Shown here: piece by piece, positions 42,373-53,637 of the stretch
How the letters are laid out: each line of letters starts with the position of its first letter
How positions within the stretch are numbered: the first letter of the stretch is position 1
Assembly (NCBI RefSeq): GCF_014132355.1
Contig: NZ_BLZO01000053.1
Location: forward strand, 62,001-126,000
Source of the DNA: Okeania sp. KiyG1
GTDB lineage: Bacteria; Cyanobacteriota; Cyanobacteriia; Cyanobacteriales; Microcoleaceae
Direction: 5' to 3'
Length of the DNA: 64,000 bases
The notes under the pieces: generated by a model
Told to the model about the DNA's origin: nothing
The model's input: only the letters and a program-made list of their open reading frames with translations
Databases searched by the model: none
Translations under genes and position numbers: made by a program

Positions 42373-43370
42373 AGTTAAATATTTTGACTATATATAGTCA
42401 TAGGAAGTTAGGAAGTAGGAAGCGATCGGGCAATCTTTCTATTACTTGTCTATTATTTAGGATGATTTTTTTTGAAGCGGAAGGAAGTTTTGGAAAAGAA
42501 TTGAGAATTTTGTACAAACCACGCTTAACGAGACTTTGATATTTTTGACGGTGAAAATGGCTTCAAACTCAACGGTAGCAAGGAAAATACGAAACTCAGG
42601 CTAAAAATTGCTTTTTGCGTAGCATGACCCAGGAAAATCTAGATATATCAAGAAATAAGCTATTTTGACGTTAAAGTATTACATAGCAAGAGTTTAAGGC
42701 TTTTTTTAAGGCGTTTTTTTGCTAAAGTCCCGTTAACTCGCTTACCACTAAAACTATATTTCAGTTGAATTATCGGCATTTAACGAAGTCAGAAGTCAGA
42801 AGTTATTTCTGTAACGGGGATTTGAGCAACTCTCCAAAAATATTTCGCCATTTCCCGGCGGGGTTTTAAACCCATATTATTTTGATACCCACATTCCGCA
42901 CTTCAAGAGCGTATCATTAAAAGTAGTATATAAATCTGTAGTTTGGTAAGTATTTATACTATGCAAATCATCTCAATTACTTTTTTCGTTCACCAAATTC
43001 CGAGTAAAAAATTTACGTATAAATACTTGCTATATTTGATTACTCAATCGCGGCAGCTATGATTTTCTTCTAAAATTCTGTCTCGAGCTCTCCTGACTGC
43101 TGACTCCTTCTTCGGTTGCTACATTTTTTGGTGCGGAATGTGGGTTGATAAACAGGTATCTTGTCTCTCCAGCTCTTACAGCAGTTTCGGAGTTAGTGAG
43201 GTACAAAATTTTAGGACTTTAGGCAACAGCTCCGGAAGGCAACAGAGAATTAATAAACTTTACCTCACGCTTCCTAAAAAGTGCTGTCAAAGAAGTTAGT
43301 TTCCCACTTACCGAAAAATTTTGATGAGTAAATCAAAAAAACTGCTTATGTCCGAAAATTAGGCTGGTAT
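42373..43370. other. gap
   Basis: AT-rich with TCAGAAG heptamer traces near 42787-42802 and no supported gene. Confidence 0.45.
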
Positions 43371-43764
43371 CTCAATAACTGATAATTGATAATGAATAAT
43401 TGATAATTACCTTTCCCTAAAAGGAAGAGGATTGAATAAAAGGAAAATATTTTCTCTCTTGGTCGATGGTGGGACAGCTCCGAGACTTGTTCTTGCAGAC
43501 CCGCTCCGAAGATCGCCATCCCACCCAACGGGTGCGCTCCGAAGATAGAACTCCGTTCCGAGATACGCGAAACGCGACAGCGTTGCGTTACGCCAGTTTT
43601 GCGTTGCGCCAGCTTTGCGTTGCGCCAGCTTTGCGTTGCGCCAGCTTTGCGTTGCGCCAGCTTTGCGAAGCAAAAGCAAAAGCAAAAGCAAAAGCAAAAG
43701 CAAAAGCAAACGACCGCTTGTTTCTCCTTTAAAGGAGAGGCTTTAAACCTTAATTATTCGGTAA
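43371..43764 (-). repeat. miniature dispersed element with nested 16-bp and 6-bp arrays
   Basis: GATAATT heptamers at the left, TTATTCGGTAA at the right. Inside lie CTTGGTCGATGG, GC-rich segments (GACCCGCTCCGAAGATCGCC), then about five copies of a 16-bp unit GCGTTGCGCCAGCTTT (43580-43663) and seven AGCAAA hexamers (43666-43708). It is the largest copy of the family here. Confidence 0.75.
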
Positions 43765-44539
43765 GTTTTAGTTATAGCTTTTAGTCTTTTAGTTTGAAAA
43801 TTTTTAATTTTGTCATCAACCTCTGACAAAATCGGAGAAAAGTTTTCCCAATCAGCTAACGAAGTTTCAATATTTTTAGCGCTTTTACTCGATTGTGTGA
43901 TACTCTAAATGGTAGTAAAATCCAAGGGTAAGTGTTGCTTAAAAGAATTTTGAGGCTGCAAATACCTATCGTGTCGTTGTTTTTAGAGGCGATCGCCTGA
44001 ATTTATTTGACGATGAATGACTAATTTTTCTCTCCTCATTTTTCGGTAGGTTGATAGATTGAGCGTTTTGTGGTAATGAGGTGGAAATCTGTATTAGAAA
44101 CTTGCCTGTGGTTTGTTAAAATTCAATTTTTCAGCAGTAGGAGTATTTTGCTTCGGTGCGCGAGCTAGATGCTGACATTATCAACACTTCACCTAGTATA
44201 AGTAGACAGACCCCTATTAGCTGGTACTTTACTTTTACGGAAGTCAAGGTAGGTTCGGAAAATCTAAATAGGTTAACCATGAATATAAAACAATAAGTAT
44301 TTGGCTACCCTATTAGCTTTGCTTAGAGATTACTTCTAGGGATTAAATTAAAAAGCCAAAGCTCGGCTGTCATTGCGAGGAAATATTTCACCATAATTTC
44401 TCACGCCTAGCCATAAGACCCCCGAAGCAATCTTTTTTCCTACACCCCTCCCAAAACTCCTAAATCTCTAAAAAAAATCGCGACCGCCGAACTCGGGAAA
44501 GGAAGAAAAAATAGGAAAAAAGGACAAAGGGGAAGAATC
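43765..44539. other. gap downstream of the SUMF1-domain gene
   Basis: Holds one HIP1 site (43990) and no recognisable gene. The frames that extend into the SUMF1 gene on other registers are shadows. Confidence 0.45.
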
Positions 44540-45423
44540 TTAGGAACGAACAGGAAAAACCAAAGAGGCAAACCAGACAATCCGAAAACCCCAGTAGTCG
44601 CTACAGCAGTCGCCATTGACCCAGTCGCGACACCCACTCCGGCAAAACCAAGAATAGTAATTCCAGCTACCGCCACGGAGCACTTTTCCAGTACTATTAC
44701 CCCCACTTTCCCAAGCACTTCCATCAGTAGGAGCATTATGATAATTATCATGCCAAACATCCAGACACCACTCATATACATTTCCGTGCATATTGTATAA
44801 ACCAAAAGCATTGGGAGGAAAACTTCCCACATCAGTTGTTTCTCCTCGATATTTTCCTTTAGAGGCATTGCCATAAGGAAAATTACCGTGGTAATTAACT
44901 AAGTCAGACGTTATAGTTTCGCCAAAATAGAAGGGAGTAGTTGTCCCAGCACGACAGGCATATTCCCACTGACTTTCACTGGGCAGTGTGTAAATTTTGT
45001 CAGTTTTTTGAGATAGCTTTTGACAAAATTCTTTAGCGTTGTACCAGTTCACAGTTTCTACTGGGCGGTTTCCTCCTTTAAAGTGAGAAGGGTTTTCTCC
45101 CATAATGGTTTGATATTGGTTTTGAGTAATGGGATATTTACTCATATAAAAAGGTTGAAGGGTGAGTGAATGTTGAGGGTTTTCATCACTGTGTCTTTCT
45201 GCTTTATCTTCGGGCAACCCCATGAGAAAACTGCCTGCAGGAATATAAACCATTTCTCATTGAATATGATTACCCAAGTTTTCTATTTTTTGCCTGGCAT
45301 TTCCCTGGGTACGGTTAATAATTTTGCCAGAGTCGTTGATAGTAACTACCTCAAAATTAAATACTTCTTCTTTAGAATAGCTATGAAATTGAACTGGTAA
45401 AAATATTACATAATACTGTGCCA
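44540..45423 (-). pseudogene. SUMF1/FGE-like domain gene with an in-frame TGA
   Basis: The intact part (44540-45253, 237 residues) starts MVYIPAGSFLMG and holds NVYEWCLDVW, LRGGSWNYYSWFCRSGC and GFRIV, the formylglycine-generating-enzyme fold. Upstream, the same frame from a GTG at 45423 reads FEVVTINDSGKIINR and ENLGNHIQ, then TGA and EMVYIPAG. This matches the usual lead-in of cyanobacterial SUMF1 proteins (LGNG..LEMV.IPAG), so a sense codon has probably mutated to TGA at 45257-45259. The first Cys of the FGE active-site pair is not evident (NYYSWFC), so sulfatase activation is unlikely. Such proteins are often kinase-linked or ligand-binding. Translation from 45253 remains possible. Confidence 0.7.
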
Positions 45424-46233
<810 letters not shown>

Positions 46234-46502
46234 TTTACCGAATTATTAATAATTAATAATTAATAATTAATAATTAAATAATTCGCGCCTTGAAGCCTCC
46301 CCTTGATCGGGGAAAAAGCGGTCGAGGGATGGCGTTTGCTATCGCAAAGCTGCGCTAAAAGCGGAGCGGCTCTGATAAGAGCGGTCTCCTCGCCATATCC
46401 AATCGACCAAGAGAAGAAATAATATTTCCTTATATTCAATTCCGTAGCGGTTTTAACCAGAGGTAATTATCAATTATCCATTATCAATTATCAATTAATG
46501 AA
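46234..46502 (+). repeat. miniature dispersed element, GATAATT subfamily, with nested insert
   Basis: Starts TTACCGAATTATTAATAATT and ends in GATAATT-type heptamers and TTAATGAAGG, as in 36891-37064. The core differs by an extra block from GCGGTCGAGGGATGG to CATATCCAATCGACC that itself holds GC-rich direct and inverted motifs. The short and long forms show that the core is modular. Confidence 0.8.
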
Positions 46503-46603
46503 GGAGCTATTGCCTGTTGCCTATCATTACCATCAGACTTTTTCAGCAAACCATAATTATTAATTATTTATTGTTGAACTACCCTACAAAAACTAATAAT
46601 TAA

Positions 46604-47293
46604 TTACTGCTGAAATTGACGAGCGCCGAAAAGATTTTCCCTGGCTTTTTCATCAAACTTCTTTGTCCGACTCTCACTCAAAACTGCTAAACCACGAGTC
46701 ACTGCAGGTCGCTGACTAATAGTTTCAAACCATCGTTTTAAATGAGGAAAGTCTGATAAATTTTGTCCTTGTTTTTCATAGGGTACTATCCAAGGATATA
46801 TTGCCATATCAGCAATAGAATAATCTCCCGCGACATATTCTACTTGAGATAATTGTCGATTTAATACTCCATATAAACGGGATGCTTCATTGGTGTATCT
46901 TTCAATTGCATAGGGAATTTTTTCCGGTGCATATTGACGAAAATGATGAGTTTGCCCTAACATTGGGCCAACACCTCCCATTTGAAACATTAGCCACTGA
47001 ATTACTGTGTAGCGATCGCTTGGGTTATGGGGAATAAAACGACTTGTTTTTTCAGCTAAATAAAGCAAAATAGCTCCTGACTCGAAGATAGAAATAGGAT
47101 TGCCATTGGGTCCATTGGGGTCAACAATGGCTGGCATTTTATTGTTAGGGCTAATTTTCAAATATTCTGGCTGAAATTGGTCTCCGGCGGTAATATTAAC
47201 TGGAATTAAGTTATAGGGAGTTTCTGTTTCTTCTAACATAATAGAAACTTTCCAGCCATTAGGAGTAGGCCAGTAATATAAGTCGATAGTCAT
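46604..47293 (-). CDS. glutathione S-transferase family protein (YfcG-like)
   Basis: A 229-residue cytosolic GST. The N-terminal thioredoxin-like domain begins LYYWPTPNGWKVSIMLEE and includes NNKMPAIVDPNG and the FESGAILLYLAEKT glutathione-binding region (Glu-Ser near 70). The helical C-terminal domain carries YSIADMAIYPWI. The TPNGWK start and WLMFQMGGVGPMLGQ segment fit the Nu/YfcG-type GSTs, which often have disulfide-bond reductase activity. Substrate is not evident. Confidence 0.9.
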   Translation of the reverse strand: MTIDLYYWPTPNGWKVSIMLEETETPYNLIPVNITAGDQFQPEYLKISPNNKMPAIVDPNGPNGNPISIFESGAILLYLAEKTSRFIPHNPSDRYTVIQWLMFQMGGVGPMLGQTHHFRQYAPEKIPYAIERYTNEASRLYGVLNRQLSQVEYVAGDYSIADMAIYPWIVPYEKQGQNLSDFPHLKRWFETISQRPAVTRGLAVLSESRTKKFDEKARENLFGARQFQQ

Positions 47294-48074
47294 AATTTAA
47301 AAAAGCTCCAATTTTTTTGAAGTTTGCTATTAAAAAGTCTTTCCTGACGGAATGCTGCGCAAACAGGACTTCAGCAATCAGCAGTCAGCTTTTTAGTAGG
47401 GGATTTAAACCCTTCCTAAAATTAAGCGAATTAATAGAAGTCGGATATTTAAACCGTAAGTATTCAGCCGTCAGCATTCAGCTATCAGCGATGAATTATT
47501 AACTCATTTCTTACCACATAATTGCATGGGTCCACAACTCAAGCGAGTCTTTCTTGTACTTCAATACTCTGGTTAAAAATGTAGTAGAAGTTAAAATAAA
47601 GCTGGCTTCATTCATTAAAAAGCTAGTAAGCATTCAGCTAGCTCGCATTTCCGTTTGTCATGCTCCGCAAACAACAATCAGATGCATGAAAATATTCAAA
47701 CAATAACTGAGGTTAGGTTATGGGCAATTTAATTAATGAACTTTAGGAGCCATGTAAGAATAAGTTGTACAAATTTTATCTGTGATAAATTGTGAAATAT
47801 AGCTTCCATTAAAAAAACTGTTCAAGTTATTTTTACACGACTACTTAATTCTACTTGGTAGATAATTCCCTTCTAGTATGATAATTAGTTTATAACACAT
47901 AGCTAATAGCTGATGGCTGACTGCTGAATGCTTACAAAGCGGAGAGCTGATTACTAATAGCTCAATGCTTACTTTAAACCTAAGCTTTTCCTGACGGACT
48001 GCTCCGCAAACAGATACCTAATTATATGCGCAAATTTTTAGGCTGATAGCTGACAACTAATAGCTGATAGCTAG
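47294..48074. other. gap between the two GST genes
   Basis: Holds several CAGCTAT/AGCTGAT heptamer-like stretches (47460-47495, 47895-47965, 48040-48072) and GC-rich GGAATGCTGCGCAAAC and GTCATGCTCCGCAAAC motifs. The latter are related to the TGCGCAGCATGAC segments near 60230. No gene. Confidence 0.5.
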
Positions 48075-48776
48075 TTAATTGTAACCAAGACTTTGACGTG
48101 CCAGACCGTTAAATAAATCGAGCATTTTTTCCCGCCACATATTAACAGGGTCGTTGGTTTCTAATAATTTTATGGGGGAAATAGAACGAGCAAATTGAAA
48201 CCTAGCAAATATAATGTAATCGGCAAAGTTTGGTTTTTCCCCTGCCAGGAAAGGCTGTTGATTTAAAGTTTCTTTTAAAGGAGAGAGGATGGTTCTAAAA
48301 TTATCAATTTGAGATTGTTTTACTTCCTTAAATTCTTCTAGTGTTTTGCCTAATTTTTGTTCGCGATTTTCTCGAAAATAAGCTTTATCTTTGGCATCTA
48401 TATGTTCAAATACATTGTAGATGAGGATTGGTAGTAAGGCTGGGGTCAAAACTTTTTCATCCCAATTTTTGATAAATAAAGCTTGGGCTTTTGCTTGGGA
48501 ACAACCCAATAAAGAAGGTTGATTTGGATAAGTTTTCTCTAAGTAATTGGCAATATTCCAAGAGTCAAAAACTACTTGTTCGCCATCAACAATTATAGGT
48601 ACTTTTTCTTGACCTGAGAAAGCGATCGCTTCTTTTTCAGTAAAGTGCCAAGGAATTCTTTCTACTTCAAGTTGTTTATGGGCTAGAGCCATACGAATTC
48701 TCCAGCAGTAGGGGCTAAAAGCTCTGTTATTTTCTGCCCCCACTAGGTCATACATTTTGATTTTCATAGATGCCAT
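48075..48776 (-). CDS. glutathione S-transferase family protein
   Basis: A 233-residue GST with the N-terminal phrase AFSPYCWRIRMALAHK, cis-Pro motif EKVPIIVDGEQ and FDSWNIANYLEKTYP, and a helical C-terminal domain containing FLAGEKPNFADYIIFARF. The start could be Met1 or Met4 (MKIKMYDL). It resembles the beta-etherase/LigE-like GSTs in layout, from recall. It is only distantly like the GST at 46604-47293 and is not its recent duplicate. Confidence 0.88.
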   Translation of the reverse strand: MASMKIKMYDLVGAENNRAFSPYCWRIRMALAHKQLEVERIPWHFTEKEAIAFSGQEKVPIIVDGEQVVFDSWNIANYLEKTYPNQPSLLGCSQAKAQALFIKNWDEKVLTPALLPILIYNVFEHIDAKDKAYFRENREQKLGKTLEEFKEVKQSQIDNFRTILSPLKETLNQQPFLAGEKPNFADYIIFARFQFARSISPIKLLETNDPVNMWREKMLDLFNGLARQSLGYN

Positions 48777-49925
48777 AATACTTACAACTTCTCTATCAAA
48801 TATAACAGATTTTTTGCTTGTTAATCAGTCATTTTTTTGTCAATATGGAGCTATTTTCATAGCAATAATTAACTAATTTTTTCAATCTTTGATTTTTCTA
48901 CTACTTAAAACAATAGTCATAGCGATTAGGATATAGACTGACAATTATCTTTATATAGGGAAATGATTTTCCTACTGTTCCCTGTTCCCGGCTAGATTTT
49001 GGCTTGTTAATAAATAATATTTTTGTCAATATCGAGTTATTTTTACAGCAATAATTAACTAATTTTTGCAATCTTCGATTTTTCTACTACTTAAAACTGA
49101 CTATAGCAATTATCAAAAAGCGTGAGGTAGAAAATTTTAGGTTGTAGGGAATAGCTCCATCAGGTAAGAAAGAAAAGCAACTGTACCTCAGTAACTTGAG
49201 AAAGGCTATAGTATTATTTCTGTTGATTTCGCCTTTCAGAAGGTAGGCTTTCTTATTCTTGATAAATGATAAATGGAAAAATAGAGATAATTTTAGAGAT
49301 GCTAGTATTGTTTTTAGCAAAATTTTTCTAACAATCATTTTTATCGGTTAAATAATGGTCAGTCATTTGAGTATATTTAACAATAATAATTAATCAGTAT
49401 TCAATCAAAATTACAGTTAATTTTGATGGTTAGGTCAAACAGGTAGGAGAAACTATTTTTAGATTCATTGCTCAATTAAACAAATATATTTTTTATTCCC
49501 TACTACTTCAGGGCAAACGGCAGTTTTGCTGGGTCAGAGCTTCCGCTTTTTTTGGCTGAATATTGTGCCAATATATTGCCGATAAAAATGGCGATCGCCA
49601 ATATAGTGTTTTTATTTGAGATGTAAATATAGATTGAGTTTTTTTCTGATAAAAATGTTGTTTCTAGCGCTTTATATCCTTGTTTGTTACCGAAAAATTA
49701 AGGTATACCAGTTTGATAAATCTTTGCTACAAATATTTAGGTTACTGCTTAAAAGTCAACCCACCCGCGCCCCTTCCAGGAGGGCGAATACCGACTCATA
49801 ATGAATAGATTTTATACCATTTTTTATGTAGTAATTTATCTTTTTCGTCCAATAGATATTTCCTACAAATTATTTTAATACTGCTTATTATTTGTAACAT
49901 TCTTTTTTCACGCTTGGTAGTATAG
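48777..49925. other. gap: 80-bp direct duplication and dispersed repeat
   Basis: A segment at 48834-48915 is repeated at 49021-49098 (shared core AGCAATAATTAACTAATTTT then TTTCTACTACTTAAAAC). A copy of the 200-bp dispersed repeat lies at 49700-49905, with AAGTCAACCCACCC in its middle. No gene is supported. Confidence 0.6.
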
Positions 49926-50058
49926 AGCCTCTCCATTCATGGAGAAAAAAGCGGTTGAGGGATGGCGAGGAGACCTCGCCATATCCAATCGACCAAGAGA
50001 AGAAAAAATTTTTTTTTAGCCAATCTTTCTATTACAGAAGAGGTAATTATTAATTGTT
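49926..50058 (+). repeat. miniature dispersed element, partial
   Basis: GCCTCTCCATTCATGGAG, GCGGTTGAGGGATGGCGAGG, CCTCGCCATATCCAATCGACC and GAGGTAATTATTAATTG. It has the core of the family but lacks the TTACCGAA start. Confidence 0.65.
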
Positions 50059-50497
50059 TAAGAATGGTAGTTGTATGGAACTTTCGTAAGTCAGAGGGAA
50101 GACAGAATTTGGAAGAAGAAAGAAGTATTGAATAAAAAAGTAAAAATAATAAATATAGCAGGGAACAGGGAACACTTAACTGGGAACAGGAGAAAAGCAT
50201 TTCCCTGTCTGAAGCTCATCATCAACATAAGTCCTAAGCAACTTGTTCGTTGCTATATAACTATCTAAAATGAATTAGAGAAACTCTTTTTAAGTCTCTC
50301 CCATTGAGATGCACCTTTTTGTAGCATTCTTTTTTTAAATTGGCTTGACAATTACTCACAGACATAGAAGTATAAATTACAGATGTAGAGAATTTTTTGT
50401 GCCTTTTTTCATAAATTTTCTTCACTGTTGCCTACTTCTGCAAAAAGTCTATTCTTTTTCGGATAAGTCTAATAATTTTTTGAATTTATCCCTAAAA

Positions 50498-50681
50498 TTA
50501 CCGAATAATTAATCACTAATAATTATTAATTATTCAGCTTTATTAGCCTCCCCTTGGCTGCACCGCGAGCTGTCGCTCTACAAGGGGAAAAAAAGAAGTA
50601 ATATTTCCTTATATTCAATTCCGTAACGGTTTGAAACAGAGGTAATTATCCATTATCCATTATCAATTATCAATTAATGAA
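50498..50681 (+). repeat. miniature dispersed element upstream of the GTPase gene
   Basis: Starts TTACCGAATAATTAATCACT, holds CCCCTTGGCTGCACCGCGAG and CTCTACAAGGGG, and ends in heptamers and TTAATGAAAG. It ends 110 bp before the dynamin-like GTPase, so it may carry part of that promoter region. Confidence 0.75.
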
Positions 50682-50791
50682 AGCCTTGTCCCGATCAAAA
50701 TAAAATTTTAATCAGTGAAAATACTATTGTTGTGTAGAAACAAATAATCAATAATAAAATCACAAATACTTGCTCACATCATCAAGACAAA

Positions 50792-53284
50792 ATGAATATA
50801 ATTCCCACCCAATGTCAAGACTTACAAAATCAGGTAGAAAGTTTACTTCAATTATTGCATCAAGAATCTACTCTTAGGCAACAAGATACAACAGCAGTTC
50901 GTGCTTCTTTAAATAAAGTAATTTCTCCCAAATTTGAAATAGTATTTGCGGGAGCTTTTAGTGCGGGTAAGTCGATGTTAATTAATGCTTTATTAGGAAG
51001 AGAATTACTTTATAGTGCAGAAGGTCACGCCACAGGAACAGAATGTTATATTGAATATGCTGAACCTGAAAAAGAACGAGTAGTTTTAACATTTTTAAGC
51101 GGGGCAGAAATTCAAGAACAAGTAGCAATTTTACGAAAGGAATTAGGTTTAGACCCCAGTGCTAAAATTCAACAACCAGAAGTCATCGAAATTATCCGGG
51201 AACAATGCGACGCAATTATTAAAAATGAAGGTGGCGAAAATAAATCGGAGCGGGCTAAACAAGCAAAAGCATTGAAATTATTAGTAGATGGTTTTGAGGT
51301 TAATAAAGAATGTATTCATTCTGCCGAAAATGCTATTTATTCTATGGAGCAGTTTAATTTTTCTAACTTGAAAGAAGCAGCAAGTTATGCCCGACGGGGG
51401 ATGAATAGTGCTGTGTTGAAGCGGGTGGAATATTATTGTCATCATCCTCTTTTAGAAGATGGAAATGTGATTATTGATACCCCAGGAATTGATGCGCCTG
51501 TAGAAAAAGATGCTCAAGTTACTTATGACAAAATAGAAAACCCAGAAACTTCTGCAGTTGTTTGTGTTTTAAAAGCTGCTGCTGCGGGAGATATGACAAC
51601 TGAAGAAACAGAATTACTGGAAAAAATGCGAGAAAATCCTGGTATTAGAGACCGGGTTTTTTATGTGTTTAATCGTATTGATGAAACTTGGTACAATTCT
51701 CAACTCAGACAACGATTAGAAAGTTTGATTATTTCTGATTTTCGGGAGACGGAAAGGATTTATAAAACCAGTGGGTTGTTAGGTTTTTATGGCAGCTCAA
51801 TTAAAGAAGCAAGTGCAGGCGATCGCTTTGGTTTAGATAGTATATTTGCTAATAGTGTTAAAGGTTTAGATGAGGAGGAGGAAACACCACAGTTTGTCTA
51901 TGCTTTTAACAATTATTGTGGGACTTCTCGCAAACTTCCGAGTAATTTTCGGATAAGTATTAATGGTTTTGAGTCACCTAATGAAAATTATGTCCGGATT
52001 TTAGGTGAGTGGGGAAAACCGTTAATCGAACAATTAATCAAAGATAGTGGAATAGAAGAATTTAGGGATGGAATTACTCGGTATCTGAAGGAGGAAAAAC
52101 GTCCACAATTATTTGCCAATTTGGCAGATGATTTACAAAATATCTGTATTCAATTACAGAAAAATTATTTAGCTACTCAACAAAATTTGGCAAGTCAACC
52201 CCAGGAAATAGAGGCAATGAAAATCCAGGAATTATCATTGTTGAATTCTCAACTTCAGGAAGTGGGGGAGGAGTTTAGCGAGCATATTTCTGAGGAAGTA
52301 AATTTCCTAGTCACAAATAAATGTGATGGTTTTGAAGCAGATTTTAATCAACTCCAATCTCGGATGATTCGTCGTTTAGATGAATTATTAGATACTTTTT
52401 CTGTAGAAGCTGCTTATAGTCGGGCAACTATTAATCATCCACGGAATGCAACGGCACCTTTATTAGCAGTTTTGGTCGAAGCACTTTATTATTTAGCGAA
52501 TCAATTGGAGGATATTTTAGTTGATTCTACCCAGTCAGTGGTAAGTGGATTTTTTCAACGTTTAATTGACCGAGTTCGTAAGTCAGAATATTATCGGCAA
52601 CTTTATCGTTTGTTGGGGAATGATGGAGGTATTGAACAACATTTAAAGGAAGTAGAAAAAGCAGTTACCACAGCATTAATAAGTGCGGCGCGGATAGAAT
52701 GTGACAGGTTTGTGCGAGAAAGTCCTCGTTTTTATGATGAAGGAACTTTTTCTATCTATCAGTTTAGACAGACTTTATTACAGACTTCTCAAAGTTTTGA
52801 CTGTAGCAGTATGGTAGAGGCGGAACCAGCAATTAGACAATTGTTGAAGTTGGATTTTGAGCCGAAAGTTTCTAAGACAATTCGGCAGACTTTTCGGCAA
52901 ACTGTGAATCAAACTTTGAAGACTCATTTATTACCTATGGCGGAAAAACAAGGGGAAGATATTATGCAGCAATATAATCAAGCGCGGGAATATTTAGAGA
53001 AAAGTTTGGAGACCGAAGCTGGGGATAAAATTCAACGAAATTTGCGTTTACAAACTGAGGTTAAGGAAAAGATTGGGGTTTATAATCAAGCGGTTTCTAA
53101 TATTAATAGTTGTTTACAGACGATGTTATTGAATGAGCGGCAGTTGCCAATTATTTCTGGATTTAATTTTGGGAAAGGTGAGGATGATTTGGATGCGGTA
53201 AGTGATGAAAATGAGAAATTATTGGAGAGTGCAGAAATATCCCCGCTTGATGATTTAAGACAGCAGATGAATTTGAATAGTTAG
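50792..53284 (+). CDS. dynamin-like GTPase
   Basis: An 830-residue dynamin-superfamily protein. G1 GAFSAGKS is at 54-61, G2 is probably Thr in HATGTE near 80, G3 DTPG at 229-232 and G4 NRID at 294-297. The insert between G1 and G3 (about 100-200) is long and charged. Helical stalk regions follow. A hydrophobic stretch near 553-577 (APLLAVLVEALYYLANQL) is a candidate membrane-contacting tip, as in bacterial dynamin-like proteins. The last residues, SAEISPLDDLRQQMNLNS, carry a motif repeated at the ends of the small proteins that follow. A membrane-remodelling or stress role is inference from the family. Confidence 0.88.
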   Translation: MNIIPTQCQDLQNQVESLLQLLHQESTLRQQDTTAVRASLNKVISPKFEIVFAGAFSAGKSMLINALLGRELLYSAEGHATGTECYIEYAEPEKERVVLTFLSGAEIQEQVAILRKELGLDPSAKIQQPEVIEIIREQCDAIIKNEGGENKSERAKQAKALKLLVDGFEVNKECIHSAENAIYSMEQFNFSNLKEAASYARRGMNSAVLKRVEYYCHHPLLEDGNVIIDTPGIDAPVEKDAQVTYDKIENPETSAVVCVLKAAAAGDMTTEETELLEKMRENPGIRDRVFYVFNRIDETWYNSQLRQRLESLIISDFRETERIYKTSGLLGFYGSSIKEASAGDRFGLDSIFANSVKGLDEEEETPQFVYAFNNYCGTSRKLPSNFRISINGFESPNENYVRILGEWGKPLIEQLIKDSGIEEFRDGITRYLKEEKRPQLFANLADDLQNICIQLQKNYLATQQNLASQPQEIEAMKIQELSLLNSQLQEVGEEFSEHISEEVNFLVTNKCDGFEADFNQLQSRMIRRLDELLDTFSVEAAYSRATINHPRNATAPLLAVLVEALYYLANQLEDILVDSTQSVVSGFFQRLIDRVRKSEYYRQLYRLLGNDGGIEQHLKEVEKAVTTALISAARIECDRFVRESPRFYDEGTFSIYQFRQTLLQTSQSFDCSSMVEAEPAIRQLLKLDFEPKVSKTIRQTFRQTVNQTLKTHLLPMAEKQGEDIMQQYNQAREYLEKSLETEAGDKIQRNLRLQTEVKEKIGVYNQAVSNINSCLQTMLLNERQLPIISGFNFGKGEDDLDAVSDENEKLLESAEISPLDDLRQQMNLNS

Positions 53285-53406
53285 GGGTAGTTTTATTTCA
53301 GAGAAATGTAGGGTGTGTTGTTGAAGCATCCTACAGTTATAGTGATTCGCGCAAGGCAAAAGTCAAAAGTTAAAAATTAAAAGTAATAGCAGTTTGATAA
53401 ATTTTA

Positions 53407-53544
53407 TCCTGATGAACCTGAAGAAACTGAATCAAATAAGTCAAAAAATGAAATAGAAGTTTCTGACAATCATAATTCAGAAAATATGTAAATTGAAGTA
53501 TCCCCACTTGATGACTTACCTCCGCAGATGAAGTTGAATAGTTA
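53407..53544 (+). pseudogene. remnant of a KGK-like protein tail
   Basis: Reads FYPDEPEETESN, then a stop, then SPLDDLPPQMKLNS. The final part and the following 60 bp (GTTAGGGATAGTCTTGCTCAG) match the 3' end and downstream region of the GTPase at 53240-53330. This shows a roughly 90-bp duplication that spread the tail. Confidence 0.7.
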
Positions 53545-53637
53545 GGGATAGTCTTGCTCAGAAAAATGTAGGGTGTCTTGCTGAAATACCCTGCATATCC
53601 CCACTTAATAATTTATTGGAAATAGAGGAATTAAAAA

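Noticed and set aside
41798-42539. Three small protein-coding genes
   Set aside because: They are reading frames of a 218-bp tandem repeat with few substitutions and no family resemblance; reported as a repeat.
43407-43784. Low-complexity proteins (poly-Leu, ALRQLC repeats)
   Set aside because: The frames come entirely from the 16-bp and 6-bp arrays in a miniature element.
44440-44874. 144-residue membrane-like ORF
   Set aside because: It lies out of frame over the SUMF1 gene, whose reading frame has clear domain motifs.
44540-45423. Selenocysteine at the SUMF1 TGA
   Set aside because: The family has no Sec at this place, nothing resembling a SECIS was seen, and other nearby accessory genes carry plain stops and frameshifts.
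49087-50268. Several 60-90 residue ORFs
   Set aside because: They fall in AT-rich or repeat sequence, overlap each other, and show no recognisable motif or ribosome site.
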